NCBI GenBank assembly: GCA_029268615.1
Contig: JAQWNM010000001.1
Location: forward strand, 1 to 64,000
Direction: 5' to 3'
Source: SAR86 cluster bacterium
GTDB lineage: Bacteria > Pseudomonadota > Gammaproteobacteria > Magnimaribacterales > Magnimaribacteraceae
Length of the DNA: 64,000 nt
Positions 8,172 through 17,306 of this stretch are shown piece after piece. The notes below the pieces were generated by a model. It did not search any database and was not told where the DNA came from. It saw nothing but the letters and a program-made list of their open reading frames with translations. The position numbers were made by a program, and so were the translations under genes. Position 1 is the first letter of the stretch. Every line of letters begins with the position of its first letter.

Positions 8172-9290
8172 TCAAACCTTTTTAAGAATAATACTTCCTG
8201 CTGAATATCCTGCTCCAAAAGAACAAATAACTCCTAATTCACCAGATTTTAAATCATCTTTATAATTATGATGGGCAATAATAGAGCCTGCGGAACTAGT
8301 GTTAGCATAATCATTCAAGACTATTGGCAACTCTTTATCTTGCGGTTCTCTACCTAATAATCTTTTAGCTATTAATAGATTCATATTTACATTAGCCTGA
8401 TGAAGCCAGAGTCTTGATACCTCATCTGTTAATATATTATTTTTTTCTAAATGACTAGCTATCAATTCTGCTACCATTGGAACGACCTCTTTGAATACTT
8501 TTTTTCCTTGTTGAATGAATAATTTATCAGGATCATTTGGGTCATTATTTTCTGATGAATTTAAAAAACCAAAATTATTCCTTATATTATTTGAAAAAAC
8601 TGTTTTTAATTTAGTATCAATAACTTCAAATGCTATATCGCTATTACAGGTGCGATCTTTCTCTATTATTAAAGCTGTGCATACATCTCCAAAAATGAAA
8701 TGGCCATCTTTATCTGCAAAATTTAAATGGCCACTGCATATTTCAGGATTTACTACTAATACAACATCTGCGACACCAGCTCGAATGTCATTAATTGCAT
8801 TTTGTAAAGCAAAGGTAGATGAAGAACAGGCTACATTCATATCGTAAGCGTAACCTTCTATACCCAATAAATCTTGAACTTCTATAGCTATAGCAGGATA
8901 AGCTCTTTGTAAATTTGCACATGCACATATAACTGCGTCGATATCCTCTGCTTTTTTTCCTGATTCTTTTAGTGCTTCTTTTGCAGCAAAAAAAGCTATT
9001 TCTGCTTGCACAGAAGGCTCTTCATTCTTTCGTTTTTCTATAGAAGGTTTTAACCTTAAAGGATCTAAGATGCCTGATTTATTTATGACATGCCTTCTTT
9101 CTATACCTGAAACTTTCTTTATAAATGCTTCATCAGAATAGGTTAGTGCCTTGATTGTCTCTTTTTCTATCAGCTCATGGTTTTCAAGATTATATTTATC
9201 AACATATTTATTAAAGCTTTGCACAAGCTCCTTATTAGATATTACTTCTGGGGGTGTATATAACCCTGTTCCACTAACTACAACAGTCAT
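8172..9290 (-). CDS. beta-ketoacyl-ACP synthase III-type enzyme (FabH-like, long form)
   Basis: Thiolase-fold condensing enzyme, 372 residues, about 50 longer than E. coli FabH because of an N-terminal insert (about 25-95). The catalytic triad is visible: Cys155 in NVACSSSTFA, His297 in WLHQANVNMN and Asn330 in LNDYANTSSAG; the C-terminal GAGYSAGSIIL glycine loop is also typical. It should condense an acyl-CoA or acyl-ACP with malonyl-ACP to start or extend fatty-acid chains. The long form resembles the Pseudomonas enzymes that prime with medium-chain acyl-CoA, so the primer may not be acetyl-CoA; that is an inference from length and general similarity. Confidence 0.9.
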   Translation of the reverse strand: MTVVVSGTGLYTPPEVISNKELVQSFNKYVDKYNLENHELIEKETIKALTYSDEAFIKKVSGIERRHVINKSGILDPLRLKPSIEKRKNEEPSVQAEIAFFAAKEALKESGKKAEDIDAVICACANLQRAYPAIAIEVQDLLGIEGYAYDMNVACSSSTFALQNAINDIRAGVADVVLVVNPEICSGHLNFADKDGHFIFGDVCTALIIEKDRTCNSDIAFEVIDTKLKTVFSNNIRNNFGFLNSSENNDPNDPDKLFIQQGKKVFKEVVPMVAELIASHLEKNNILTDEVSRLWLHQANVNMNLLIAKRLLGREPQDKELPIVLNDYANTSSAGSIIAHHNYKDDLKSGELGVICSFGAGYSAGSIILKKV

Positions 9291-9333
9291 AAACTTAATT
9301 TAGTTTATCCATTTTTAACATATTCTGACCTTA

Positions 9334-10077
9334 TTATCCTTGTTTTTTCTCTATCTCCTCAAAAGCGTCTTGAATTTCTATAAATTTTTCTTTGGCTTTA
9401 TTTATTAATTCTTCCGGTAAGCCTTTAGAAATAAGAGTGTCAGGATGGAATTCTCTTCTTTTCTTTTGATAGACCTTTTTAATCTCTATAAAGGGAGACT
9501 CTCTATCTACGCCTAAGATCTTATATGGATCTTTTGATCCTGCAGAAAATTTATTAAGCATTTGTTCAAATAAGGAAAAGTCTAATTTAAAAATATTTGG
9601 AGTTTTCCTTAAAAGAGCCTCTTCAGATTCATCTAAAACTCCATCTGCCATTGCTAATTCAAATAATAATTCATAGAACATTATCAAGGCATTTGTGTTG
9701 TTACCCAAAAGACTAGCTAATTGTGCTGCATATTCTTCATAAGAAACCTGATCATCCTTAGCATGATTGAAGACATCGATAGCATATTGTCTATCATCTG
9801 AACTAAGTTTAAAACGATCTTTGATAAAGATTTCTACTTTATCTATCTCTTCTTTTGTAATAACTCCGTCAGATTTAGCTATTTTGGCCAAGCAAGCAAA
9901 TAAAGCAGCAAAAAAAGCTGCTTGTTGTTTTTGAGTATTGGTAAAATTTGATCTAGAGCTAGAATGAGCTTTTTGACCTCCTAACTTAGATCCAATTACG
10001 CCGCCTATAAGTCCACCTATTGGACCTCCTAAACTGAAACCTATCATGGCACCTAAAGCTGAATTCCAGAAGCTCAT
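9334..10077 (-). CDS. djlA: DjlA-like membrane-anchored DnaJ co-chaperone (TerB + J domain)
   Basis: 247 residues in the DjlA order. A glycine-rich membrane segment (GFSLGGPIGGLIGGVIGSKLGG, about 13-34, written here as its core) is followed by a TerB-like helical domain (about 52-175, with AKSDGVITKEEI and AMADGVLDESEE repeats) and a C-terminal J domain (about 183-245) containing the DnaK-stimulating HPD in REFHPDTL. It probably recruits DnaK at the inner membrane. It is divergent from the thiolase operon and 43 bases beyond the ketosynthase gene start. Confidence 0.9.
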   Translation of the reverse strand: MSFWNSALGAMIGFSLGGPIGGLIGGVIGSKLGGQKAHSSSRSNFTNTQKQQAAFFAALFACLAKIAKSDGVITKEEIDKVEIFIKDRFKLSSDDRQYAIDVFNHAKDDQVSYEEYAAQLASLLGNNTNALIMFYELLFELAMADGVLDESEEALLRKTPNIFKLDFSLFEQMLNKFSAGSKDPYKILGVDRESPFIEIKKVYQKKRREFHPDTLISKGLPEELINKAKEKFIEIQDAFEEIEKKQG

Positions 10078-10165
10078 ATATATAATTTATTAATATTATT
10101 ATTGTAAAGAAGTTAATTTTATATGAAACTGTCTAGATAGAATATCTAAATAATTTGGAGACAAA
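10078..10165. promoter_or_regulatory. divergent promoter region between djlA and the thiolase operon
   Basis: This 88-base AT-rich gap separates genes that diverge, so it must hold at least one promoter in each direction. No hexamer pair stands out enough to name. On the plus side TTGGAG ends six bases before the ATG at 10166 and serves as its ribosome site. Confidence 0.45.
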
Positions 10166-10573
10166 ATGGCTTTACCGGTTACTGAGTATATTAAGTTACC
10201 TGAAAATGAGGAACCTTATCTAGAAGGACATAAATGTAAAAAATGTGGGTCAATATTTTTAAAATCTAGAAAGGCTTGCTCTAAATGTTTTACAAGAGAT
10301 GAAATGGAACTTATAAGACTTTCTAAAACTGGCAAAGTATATTCGTTTTCAATTGTTTATAGATCTTTTCCAGGTATAGAAGTGCCTTATATTTCAACTA
10401 TTGTTGACCTAGATGGAGGCGGAACTATTAAAGGAAATCTAATAAACTGTGAGCCAGATCCAAAAAATATAAAGTTTGATATGTCGGTAGAGGTAGTTTT
10501 TGGTGATGCTTTAGGAAGAAAGGATGCTGATGGTAATTCTTATATAAGTTATTTTTTTCAACCAATTTCTTAA
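10166..10573 (+). CDS. DUF35-type Zn-ribbon/OB-fold protein, thiolase partner
   Basis: 135 residues. The N-terminal rubredoxin-like zinc ribbon has four cysteines (HKCKKCGSIF and KACSKC, about 22-40), followed by an OB-fold with the GKVYSFSIVYRSFPGIE...PYISTIVDLDGGG pattern of DUF35/ChsH2-like proteins. Such proteins assemble with SCP2-type thiolases or ketosynthases that act on CoA thioesters. It lies 10 bases before a thiolase gene, which supports an obligate pair. Substrate unknown. Confidence 0.88.
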   Translation: MALPVTEYIKLPENEEPYLEGHKCKKCGSIFLKSRKACSKCFTRDEMELIRLSKTGKVYSFSIVYRSFPGIEVPYISTIVDLDGGGTIKGNLINCEPDPKNIKFDMSVEVVFGDALGRKDADGNSYISYFFQPIS

Positions 10574-10583
10574 GGAGTAGATA

Positions 10584-11723
10584 ATGAGCGAAGTATATGT
10601 GCTTGGTGTAGATATGATAAAATTTGGAAGATTTCCAGATAGAACAGTTCCTGATCTTGGCTCTGAAGCTGCTTTATTAGCTCTTGATGATGCTAATTTA
10701 AGTATAAAAGATATGGATGCCCTGTATTGCGGAAATCTTTATCAAGCAAGTTCAATGGTTGGTCAGAAAATTTTACAAGAAATTGGTCAAACAGGAATTC
10801 CTGTAGTTAACTGTGCAAATGCTTGTGCAACTGGAGCTACTGCATTTAGAGAAGGATGGACTGCAATCAAAGCTGGTCTATATGATTGCGTCTTAGCAGT
10901 TGGGGTAGAGCAAATGGGAGCTGGATTGCTAGGCGGAGGTGTTCAATCATCAGGAATCTCTCATGAAGGCCTCTTAGGATCTGGAACTATGCCAGCCGTA
11001 TTTGCAGAAGCTGGATCAGAACATTCAAGAAAATATGGAACAACTTTTGAGCAATTCGCTAAGATTTCTGTTAAGAATCATCACCATTCAACAATGAATC
11101 CTAAAGCTAGATATCAAATAGAAACACCTCTTGAAGAAGTTATGAATGCCGAGATGATTTCTTACCCTAATACAAAATTAATGTGCTCTGTGAACGTAGA
11201 TGGAGCTGCAGCAGCGGTTTTAGTTTCAGAAAAAAAAGCCAAAGAACTAGGTATGAATAGAGCGATAAAAATAAAGGCCTCTGTTATGACAAGCGATCCT
11301 TATCAAGAAAGAGACCTGGTCATGCCTGATGTAAATACCTGTACAAAGAAAGCTGCTAAAGAGGCCTATGAAATGGCTGGCTTAGGGCCAGAAGATGTAG
11401 ATTTAGTAGAATTACATGATTGTTTTGCCACAGCAGAAATGCTGCATTATGGAAATTTAGGTCTATGTAAAGACGAAGATGCAGGAAAAATGTTAGATGA
11501 AGGAAAATTTGATTTGGGTGGAAAAACTCCAGTTAATGTTTCCGGAGGTTTACTTTCAAAAGGTCATCCTCTAGGAGCAACAGGAATTGCAAATATTTAT
11601 GAAGTTTGCACACATCTAAGAGGTGAAGCAGGCAAAAGGCAAGTAAAAGACGCAAAAATTGGACTTACCCATGTTATAGGATTAGGAAGTGCTTGTGGAA
11701 TCCATATTCTCGAAAAAATATAA
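10584..11723 (+). CDS. SCP2/SCPx-type thiolase (acetyl-CoA acetyltransferase family)
   Basis: 379 residues with the thiolase layout. The nucleophilic cysteine is in NCANACATGATAF (about 82-94), the histidine region is ELHDCFATAE, and the second catalytic region is GGLLSKGHPLGATG, ending GLGSACGIHIL. The replacement of the usual C-terminal CxG signature by this ending is typical of SCPx-like, often DUF35-dependent, thiolases. TAAGGAG precedes the start. A role in cleaving or forming a 3-ketoacyl-CoA is likely; sterol or branched-chain substrates are possible but not shown by the sequence. Confidence 0.9.
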   Translation: MSEVYVLGVDMIKFGRFPDRTVPDLGSEAALLALDDANLSIKDMDALYCGNLYQASSMVGQKILQEIGQTGIPVVNCANACATGATAFREGWTAIKAGLYDCVLAVGVEQMGAGLLGGGVQSSGISHEGLLGSGTMPAVFAEAGSEHSRKYGTTFEQFAKISVKNHHHSTMNPKARYQIETPLEEVMNAEMISYPNTKLMCSVNVDGAAAAVLVSEKKAKELGMNRAIKIKASVMTSDPYQERDLVMPDVNTCTKKAAKEAYEMAGLGPEDVDLVELHDCFATAEMLHYGNLGLCKDEDAGKMLDEGKFDLGGKTPVNVSGGLLSKGHPLGATGIANIYEVCTHLRGEAGKRQVKDAKIGLTHVIGLGSACGIHILEKI

Positions 11724-11726
11724 ATA

Positions 11727-12218
11727 ATGCTTATAGGTGTCATTAGTGACACACATAATAATTTTAAGAATATATCTAGAATTATAGAGATATTTAATGA
11801 TCTCAAAGTAGATCTAGTAATACATACTGGAGATATTACTAATACTAAGAGCTTAGAATTATTCACAAATTTGAAGTCTAAGTTTGTAGGTGTTTTTGGG
11901 AATAATGACAGAAAGGAACCTAATCTAAAAGAAAAATGCGAATCTTTAGGATTCAATTTTTATGAACCTCCATACACTATTGAAATTAATAAACTAAAAA
12001 TAGGAATCTTCCATGAACCTGAAAACATCGCGGAATTCATTTTTAGATATCCAGAAACATCCGTAATTTTCCATGGTCATACTCATAAGTACAGGAATGA
12101 AGTTATTAATTCAACCTTAGTAATAAACCCAGGAGAGTCTGCGGGAATGATCGAAGGTCTAAATGCTATAGGCCTTTTTAATACTACTTCAAAAGAATTC
12201 AAAAGAATAAGATTCTAG
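11727..12218 (+). CDS. YfcE/MJ0936-type metallophosphoesterase
   Basis: 163 residues with the calcineurin-like metal motifs in order: GVISDTHNN (about 4-12), HTGDIT (about 34-39), FGNNDRKE (about 58-65) and FHGHTHKY (about 112-119). This is the compact single-domain phosphodiesterase family that binds two metal ions and hydrolyses phosphodiesters in vitro; physiological substrates are not established. It starts three bases after the thiolase stop, so it is in the same operon, and ends two bases from the convergent gene at 12221. Confidence 0.92.
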   Translation: MLIGVISDTHNNFKNISRIIEIFNDLKVDLVIHTGDITNTKSLELFTNLKSKFVGVFGNNDRKEPNLKEKCESLGFNFYEPPYTIEINKLKIGIFHEPENIAEFIFRYPETSVIFHGHTHKYRNEVINSTLVINPGESAGMIEGLNAIGLFNTTSKEFKRIRF

Positions 12219-12220
12219 AT

Positions 12221-12529
12221 CTACTTATGTAATTTCTTTATAAATTTCGAAGTTACAAAGAATAAAATAGAAACTGATGTCATAGATAAGAAAATAGGTC
12301 TTAGCGCTCTAAGACTAAGCCTATTCTCTAAGATAAAATCAAGAATGAAAATTAGTATGGCCGGAACCAGAAGATCTTTCTCTGGATCGAGATACCATGG
12401 TGTAAAAAAAAATGTTGCTAATAGAATGAAAATGGGAATTCGTAATTTTTTAGAGAAAAGACTTGTGAATTGAATACAGAAAAAAGAAACACAAAATATA
12501 TATACTATCCAGGGTAGAAAATAATTCAT
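12221..12529 (-). CDS. small membrane protein of unknown function
   Basis: 102 residues that I cannot assign to a family. Three or four hydrophobic segments are visible (about 4-24, 30-46, 52-66, 78-95), separated by short basic loops, with a basic tail KFIKKLHK. The WYLDPEKDLLVPAILIF stretch suggests a re-entrant or third helix. It lies seven bases after the rnd start on the same strand and looks like the last gene of that transcript. Confidence 0.7.
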   Translation of the reverse strand: MNYFLPWIVYIFCVSFFCIQFTSLFSKKLRIPIFILLATFFFTPWYLDPEKDLLVPAILIFILDFILENRLSLRALRPIFLSMTSVSILFFVTSKFIKKLHK

Positions 12530-12536
12530 TAACCTT

Positions 12537-13373
12537 TCATTGAATAAAGAGATGCTTTAGATCTTCATAGAGTAAATGTTTTCGCCATGCACCTCTTAAG
12601 TCCATTGCTTCTTCTGCACCAAAGATAAAAGAATCCCTTAAGTAATCTTTTTGATTTTTCTTAGAAAATAGAAATGACTTGTTAATTCCGTAATTAACTG
12701 CATTTATTTCAATAACATTGTCCATTTTTTTTAAAATAATATTTTGTTGAGCTGACGAGATTGGAATCAAATATTCTTCTTCAGGAATTTGACTTATTTT
12801 ATTTAAAGCGTTTTTAGCCATGAGTGAGGTCTCTTCAAAAAGCCAGTCTTTTTTTCCTTGCTTACTTAAATCCAAGACTTGTTCTTCAAAGATATCTAAT
12901 AAATATTCAACATCCATAGCTGCATAATCTAATTGGGATGATCTTAAAGGACGTTTAATCCAATTGGACATAGTTTCTTCTTTTTTAATGGTAACACCAA
13001 AATTATTCTTAACTAAACCTTGATAACTAATAGAAAGTTCATTTCCAAGAAATGCATTTGCAATTTGAGTATCAAAGATATTATGTATGTTCTTATGAGT
13101 CCAAGAATAAAGTGCTTCAATATCTTCTCGACAAGAATGTATGATTTTATTAATATTTTTATCTTCAAATATTTTGGATATTTCCTCATTACTCTCTAAA
13201 GCAATACAATCTATTATATAAATTTCTTCTGAATCGTTAATTTGCACTAAAGATAACTTCATATTATCTTTAGTAGTTCTTCTAAATTCAGTATCAATAG
13301 CAATATTCTTGCGACAAGAAAGTTCCTTACCTAACAATATTAGATCTTCTTCTGAGGTAATTAGATTAAACAA
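12537..13373 (-). CDS. rnd: ribonuclease D, UUG start
   Basis: DEDD-type 3'-5' exoribonuclease that trims tRNA precursors, 278 residues against 375 in E. coli. Exo I is IDTEF (Asp27, Glu29), Exo II is IIHSCREDIEAL and Exo III is YAAMDVEYLLDIF with the DEDDy tyrosine. Only about 80 residues follow the nuclease fold, enough for one HRDC-like domain, not two. The start is TTG at 13371-13373 with an AGG nine bases upstream, and no ATG is available before the Exo I motif. E. coli rnd is also known to use UUG. It follows the wbpM-like gene by 10 bases. Confidence 0.93.
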   Translation of the reverse strand: MFNLITSEEDLILLGKELSCRKNIAIDTEFRRTTKDNMKLSLVQINDSEEIYIIDCIALESNEEISKIFEDKNINKIIHSCREDIEALYSWTHKNIHNIFDTQIANAFLGNELSISYQGLVKNNFGVTIKKEETMSNWIKRPLRSSQLDYAAMDVEYLLDIFEEQVLDLSKQGKKDWLFEETSLMAKNALNKISQIPEEEYLIPISSAQQNIILKKMDNVIEINAVNYGINKSFLFSKKNQKDYLRDSFIFGAEEAMDLRGAWRKHLLYEDLKHLFIQ

Positions 13374-13383
13374 ATCAATAAAC

Positions 13384-15288
13384 CTATTTCTCTACCTTTT
13401 GAGAATGCAATAAATCATGTATTTTTGGATCAGGAGTGTAGTCAGCTGAAGAATCTACCAAAATCTTTCTAATTAAATTTTGGTCATTAATTTGTATAGC
13501 CGAATTTAAATCTTCTATAAGAGAACTAATCTTTTCCCAAGAAATCTTATTCTCTTGAGCTTGAGATATTCTTTCAATCTTTGTTGGACTAGTTTTATTA
13601 CCTAACCAAAGTTCTTCATAAAGTTTTTCTCCATATCTAAGTCCAGTAATTTCTATTTCTATATCTCCATCAGGATGCTCTAAATCTTTAACTTCTAGTC
13701 CACTCAATCTGATCATCCTCTTTGCCAAGTCTATAATCTTTATCTGCTCTCCCATATCTAATACAAAAACCTCTCCGCCTTTTGCCATAGCTCCTGCCTG
13801 TATAACTAATTCAGCCGCTTCAGGAATTGACATAAAATATCTTGTCACCTCTTCATGAGTGACAGTTAAAGGTCCCCCATTTCGTAACTGTTGCCTAAAA
13901 AGAGGTACAACTGACCCAGCGGAATCTAAAACATTACCAAATCTCACCATAGTGATGAGGGTTTTTTTCTCTTTTGATTCAGTCTCGGCAGACAAAGCTT
14001 GTAGTATCAACTCAGAAATTCTTTTTGTAGCGCCCATGACATTAGTAGGCCTTACTGCTTTATCAGTAGAAATCAGAACAAATGTATCAACCTCGGCTTC
14101 TATTGCTGCTTGAACACAATTCATTGTTCCAAATATATTATTCTTAATGCCTTCTATTGTATTCATTTCAACTAAAGGAACATGTTTATATGCAGCTGCA
14201 TGATAAATGGTAGAAACTTTAAAAGTTGTAAAAACATCTATTAATCTATTCTTATCAACAACGCTTCCTATTATAGGAATAATAGGAATTCCTAATTTAA
14301 GATCTTTTAATTCCTTTTCGATAAGATATATTGAATACTCAGAAATTTCGAACAGAACTAAAACAGAGGGCTTATATTTTATAATTTGCCTTGATAGCTC
14401 TGAACCTATAGAGCCCCCGGCCCCTGTAACTAAAACTACTTTATTTTTTATATTCTCTTCAAGTAATTCTTTATTTGGTTTTGCCACCTCTCTTCCTAAT
14501 AAATCTTCTATCTCAACTTCCTTTAATTCAGATACTGAGACTTTTCCAAGAGCTAACTCTGCAACTCCCGGCAAAACCCTAACTTTTACAGGATATTTCT
14601 CAATATCCTTAAGTATTCTTTTTAATACGGAACGGCTAGCAGAAGGTATTGCTATAAGAACTTCTTGTACATTTTTTTTTGTTATCAACTCTTCTAGTTT
14701 ATTTGGGGAAAATACTTCTAATCCATTTACAAAGGTTCTTTGAGAAGAAAGATCCTCATCAATAAATCCTACTGGCTTCATTTCTTTGCTTAACTTTAAT
14801 GCTGTTGCTAATTGAAGTCCTGCTGAACCTGCTCCATAAATTATCACTCTAGATGATGGTAATAGCTGATTCGAGAATAAAGAACTAGCAAACATCCTTA
14901 TGGAAGAAGTTGCTAAAAGAGAAATGGCTAAATAAATAACCAATACAGATAAATCTAAAAAATTTAGATACTCAATCCATTGAGAAGTTATACCAATAAT
15001 AATTATAAAAAGTAATAGTGCTTTTACAATTTCCCAAAAAGCCCTAAAACTTATAAATCTTATAACACTTCTATATAAATCAAATTTGAGGAAAATAAAT
15101 AAAGCGAATAAAGGGACTATGAAAATGAAGCCTAGCTCACTTGAATATAAAACTTTATTAACTAAAGATAAGCTAATCCAAAGAGAGGCCACTAACGAAA
15201 AATAGTCTACAAAAGCTACAATAAGATTTTTTTGTAGCCTATTTAGTTGCAGAGCATACTTTGCCAAAGTCTTATAACTAAATTTCAT
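13384..15288 (-). CDS. WbpM/PglF-type membrane nucleoside-diphosphate-sugar 4,6-dehydratase
   Basis: 634 residues. Four or five N-terminal membrane helices (about 22-130), a first Rossmann fold with YGAGSAGLQL (about 151-160) and a second SDR domain with VTGAGGSIGSEL (about 287-298). The active site reads STDKA (407-411) with MGATKR (418-423), that is Met in place of the usual SDR tyrosine, as in WbpM. It should convert UDP-GlcNAc to the 4-keto-6-deoxy sugar, the first step to QuiNAc/FucNAc-type residues. It is the last polysaccharide gene and neighbours the WbpL-like transferase, as in Pseudomonas O-antigen loci. Confidence 0.92.
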   Translation of the reverse strand: MKFSYKTLAKYALQLNRLQKNLIVAFVDYFSLVASLWISLSLVNKVLYSSELGFIFIVPLFALFIFLKFDLYRSVIRFISFRAFWEIVKALLLFIIIIGITSQWIEYLNFLDLSVLVIYLAISLLATSSIRMFASSLFSNQLLPSSRVIIYGAGSAGLQLATALKLSKEMKPVGFIDEDLSSQRTFVNGLEVFSPNKLEELITKKNVQEVLIAIPSASRSVLKRILKDIEKYPVKVRVLPGVAELALGKVSVSELKEVEIEDLLGREVAKPNKELLEENIKNKVVLVTGAGGSIGSELSRQIIKYKPSVLVLFEISEYSIYLIEKELKDLKLGIPIIPIIGSVVDKNRLIDVFTTFKVSTIYHAAAYKHVPLVEMNTIEGIKNNIFGTMNCVQAAIEAEVDTFVLISTDKAVRPTNVMGATKRISELILQALSAETESKEKKTLITMVRFGNVLDSAGSVVPLFRQQLRNGGPLTVTHEEVTRYFMSIPEAAELVIQAGAMAKGGEVFVLDMGEQIKIIDLAKRMIRLSGLEVKDLEHPDGDIEIEITGLRYGEKLYEELWLGNKTSPTKIERISQAQENKISWEKISSLIEDLNSAIQINDQNLIRKILVDSSADYTPDPKIHDLLHSQKVEK

Positions 15289-15289
15289 A

Positions 15290-16300
15290 TTAATGACTTG
15301 GATTAAGTTTGAAATAAATACAGATGCATAACAATGGTATAAAAGCTATCAACAGACCAACTATACCTTGGATTTGGCCAAAAGCTGTAGCGAAAGCTAA
15401 TGGAGACAACCAAAATAAATTTATGGAGAGTACTAGAAGACTGATCTTTGCATGAGAACCAACTGCTCGGGCAGCATGTTGATATGCATGATTAGAATGT
15501 CCATGGTATAAAACCTCAAAATTAAGTAATCTTATTATTAAAGTAAAAGTAGCATCAACTATAAAGACTCCCATCAAAATCAAAAACGACCAAAATAATA
15601 CAGGTTCATGAAGTGACGCTTCTAGAGAAAAGAAAGCTAATATTATTCCCAAAAAACCACTTCCTGTATCTCCCAAGAACATTCTTGCAATAGGAAAATT
15701 CCAGAATAGAAAACCCGAACACGCCCCTGCTAATAAAACATGCATCTTCCAGATTTCTATTTCTGATAATCTAAAAAAACAAATTAATCCGAAAGATAAA
15801 CACACCGAAATCACTTGGATGGAAGCTATACCATCTATTCCATCCATAAAATTATATAAATTTAAGATCCATACTATATAAACCAACACTAAAAGGCTTC
15901 CTATGAATCCTAAATTAATAGTTTTATTAAATAGAATTATTTCATGAAAATTAAATTCTAATATATATAGTCCCAAAAGTGCTGCAACAAAATGAGATGT
16001 TAACCTTAACAGGGGATTTACCTCACTTACATCATCTATAAAACCGACAATCCCAACCAAACTTGCACAAAAGAATAATGATAAATAAATTCCAGAATCT
16101 AAAAATCCAAAAAGATTACCAAAAAAAAGAAAGGTCCCGAATGTAAGGATTATGACTAATCCGCCTCCTTCAATAGTTGGGGTCAAGTGGGCACTCCTTT
16201 TATTTGGAATAACAATCAAATCTGTTGAAGGTGGAAATCTAAGATAGATCCAACCAAGAATCATAGAGATGAAAAAAGAAGTTGCTACTAGTATGGTCAT
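15290..16300 (-). CDS. WecA/WbpL-type undecaprenyl-phosphate sugar-1-phosphate transferase
   Basis: 336 residues, about ten or eleven membrane helices. Motifs of the polyprenyl-phosphate HexNAc-1-P transferases are present: the early IPNKRSAH loop, IDDVSEVNP, NLYNFMDGIDGIAS (Mg-binding Asp pair), GDTGSGFLG and the cytoplasmic HGHSNHAYQHAAR loop that contributes to substrate choice. It would start each repeat unit by moving a sugar-1-phosphate from UDP to the lipid carrier. Position between WbpM-like and WbpV-like genes suggests a FucNAc or QuiNAc start sugar; that is inference. Confidence 0.92.
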   Translation of the reverse strand: MTILVATSFFISMILGWIYLRFPPSTDLIVIPNKRSAHLTPTIEGGGLVIILTFGTFLFFGNLFGFLDSGIYLSLFFCASLVGIVGFIDDVSEVNPLLRLTSHFVAALLGLYILEFNFHEIILFNKTINLGFIGSLLVLVYIVWILNLYNFMDGIDGIASIQVISVCLSFGLICFFRLSEIEIWKMHVLLAGACSGFLFWNFPIARMFLGDTGSGFLGIILAFFSLEASLHEPVLFWSFLILMGVFIVDATFTLIIRLLNFEVLYHGHSNHAYQHAARAVGSHAKISLLVLSINLFWLSPLAFATAFGQIQGIVGLLIAFIPLLCICIYFKLNPSH

Positions 16301-16323
16301 GTTTGAAATATCTATACCTATTT

Positions 16324-17283
16324 TTATAAAATTAAATCCTTATTGAAATGTTCAGCTGTCTTTTTTAGACCTTCAGCTATTGTGTATTTAGGTTGGAAAT
16401 TCAACAAAACTTTAGACTTATTAATATTTAAATGAAAAGAATCACATAACCTTCTTGTCCTCTCTTGTTGGCGAATTAATATCCCGAAGAATTGAATAAG
16501 ATTTGGAGGAAAAGGAATTAACCTATTTCTTTTTTTTAGAGCATCAGCTAGATGGACAACTAATTCTCCTATGGATAAATCTTTTCCGTCACTAATAAGA
16601 AAAGTTTGATTAATGGCAGATTGATTAAGTAAACACTCTAGAATGAATTCATGTAAGTTATATAAAGAAATAAAACTTCTATGATTCTTGATAGATCTTA
16701 ATGGAAGTGGTATTCCTCTTTGTATTAATTTCATTATAGATAAAAAATTTGCTCTGACTCCTGGGCCATAAATCAAAGCAGGCCTTATAATAGTTAAATC
16801 TAATCCTTCTCTTTCTGATAATTTTATAAGACCTTGTTCTGCTTTATATTTTGATATCGCATAATCACCCACAGGATTAGGTTTATCTTTTTCTGTAAAT
16901 GGCCTGTCGTATTGAGATGATTCGCCATTAACTTTAGCTGAACTAATATAAATGAAACGCTTAATACCGAACTCTAAAGCCTGAGAAGCTAAATTGAGCG
17001 TGCCATCTATATTAATTGAATCATATTCTTGTTTAGGATTTTTAGATTCATCGTGCATGACATGAGCGCGAGCTGCAGTATGCAAGATAACATTTATATT
17101 TTTGAAAGAGGAAGTCCAGTTTGTTTCTGAATCTATGTTGTTTATTATAGAAAAATCCTTTGCCCTGCCCATGGCTTGTTCTTCATTTCTATAAACTGCT
17201 CTAAATTGGATCTGACTATGAACAGCCTGGTTAACTAGAAAATTTCCTAAAAATCCTGAAGCCCCTGTCACTAATACCTTCAT
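16324..17283 (-). CDS. WbpV-like NAD-dependent sugar epimerase/reductase (extended SDR)
   Basis: 319 residues. The glycine-rich LVTGASGFLGNFLV is at the N-terminus. The catalytic region is YISSAKVNGES followed by DYAISKYKAEQGL (YxxxK), and the substrate domain contains RPALIYGPGVRANF. This pattern fits the WbpV/QnlA-like reductases and C4 epimerases that finish the product of WbpM-type dehydratases. It lies 23 bases from each neighbour, next to the initiating transferase, which supports a role in making the first sugar. Confidence 0.85.
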   Translation of the reverse strand: MKVLVTGASGFLGNFLVNQAVHSQIQFRAVYRNEEQAMGRAKDFSIINNIDSETNWTSSFKNINVILHTAARAHVMHDESKNPKQEYDSINIDGTLNLASQALEFGIKRFIYISSAKVNGESSQYDRPFTEKDKPNPVGDYAISKYKAEQGLIKLSEREGLDLTIIRPALIYGPGVRANFLSIMKLIQRGIPLPLRSIKNHRSFISLYNLHEFILECLLNQSAINQTFLISDGKDLSIGELVVHLADALKKRNRLIPFPPNLIQFFGILIRQQERTRRLCDSFHLNINKSKVLLNFQPKYTIAEGLKKTAEHFNKDLIL

Positions 17284-17306
17284 CTAGTTTATATTAATTT
17301 AATGGG

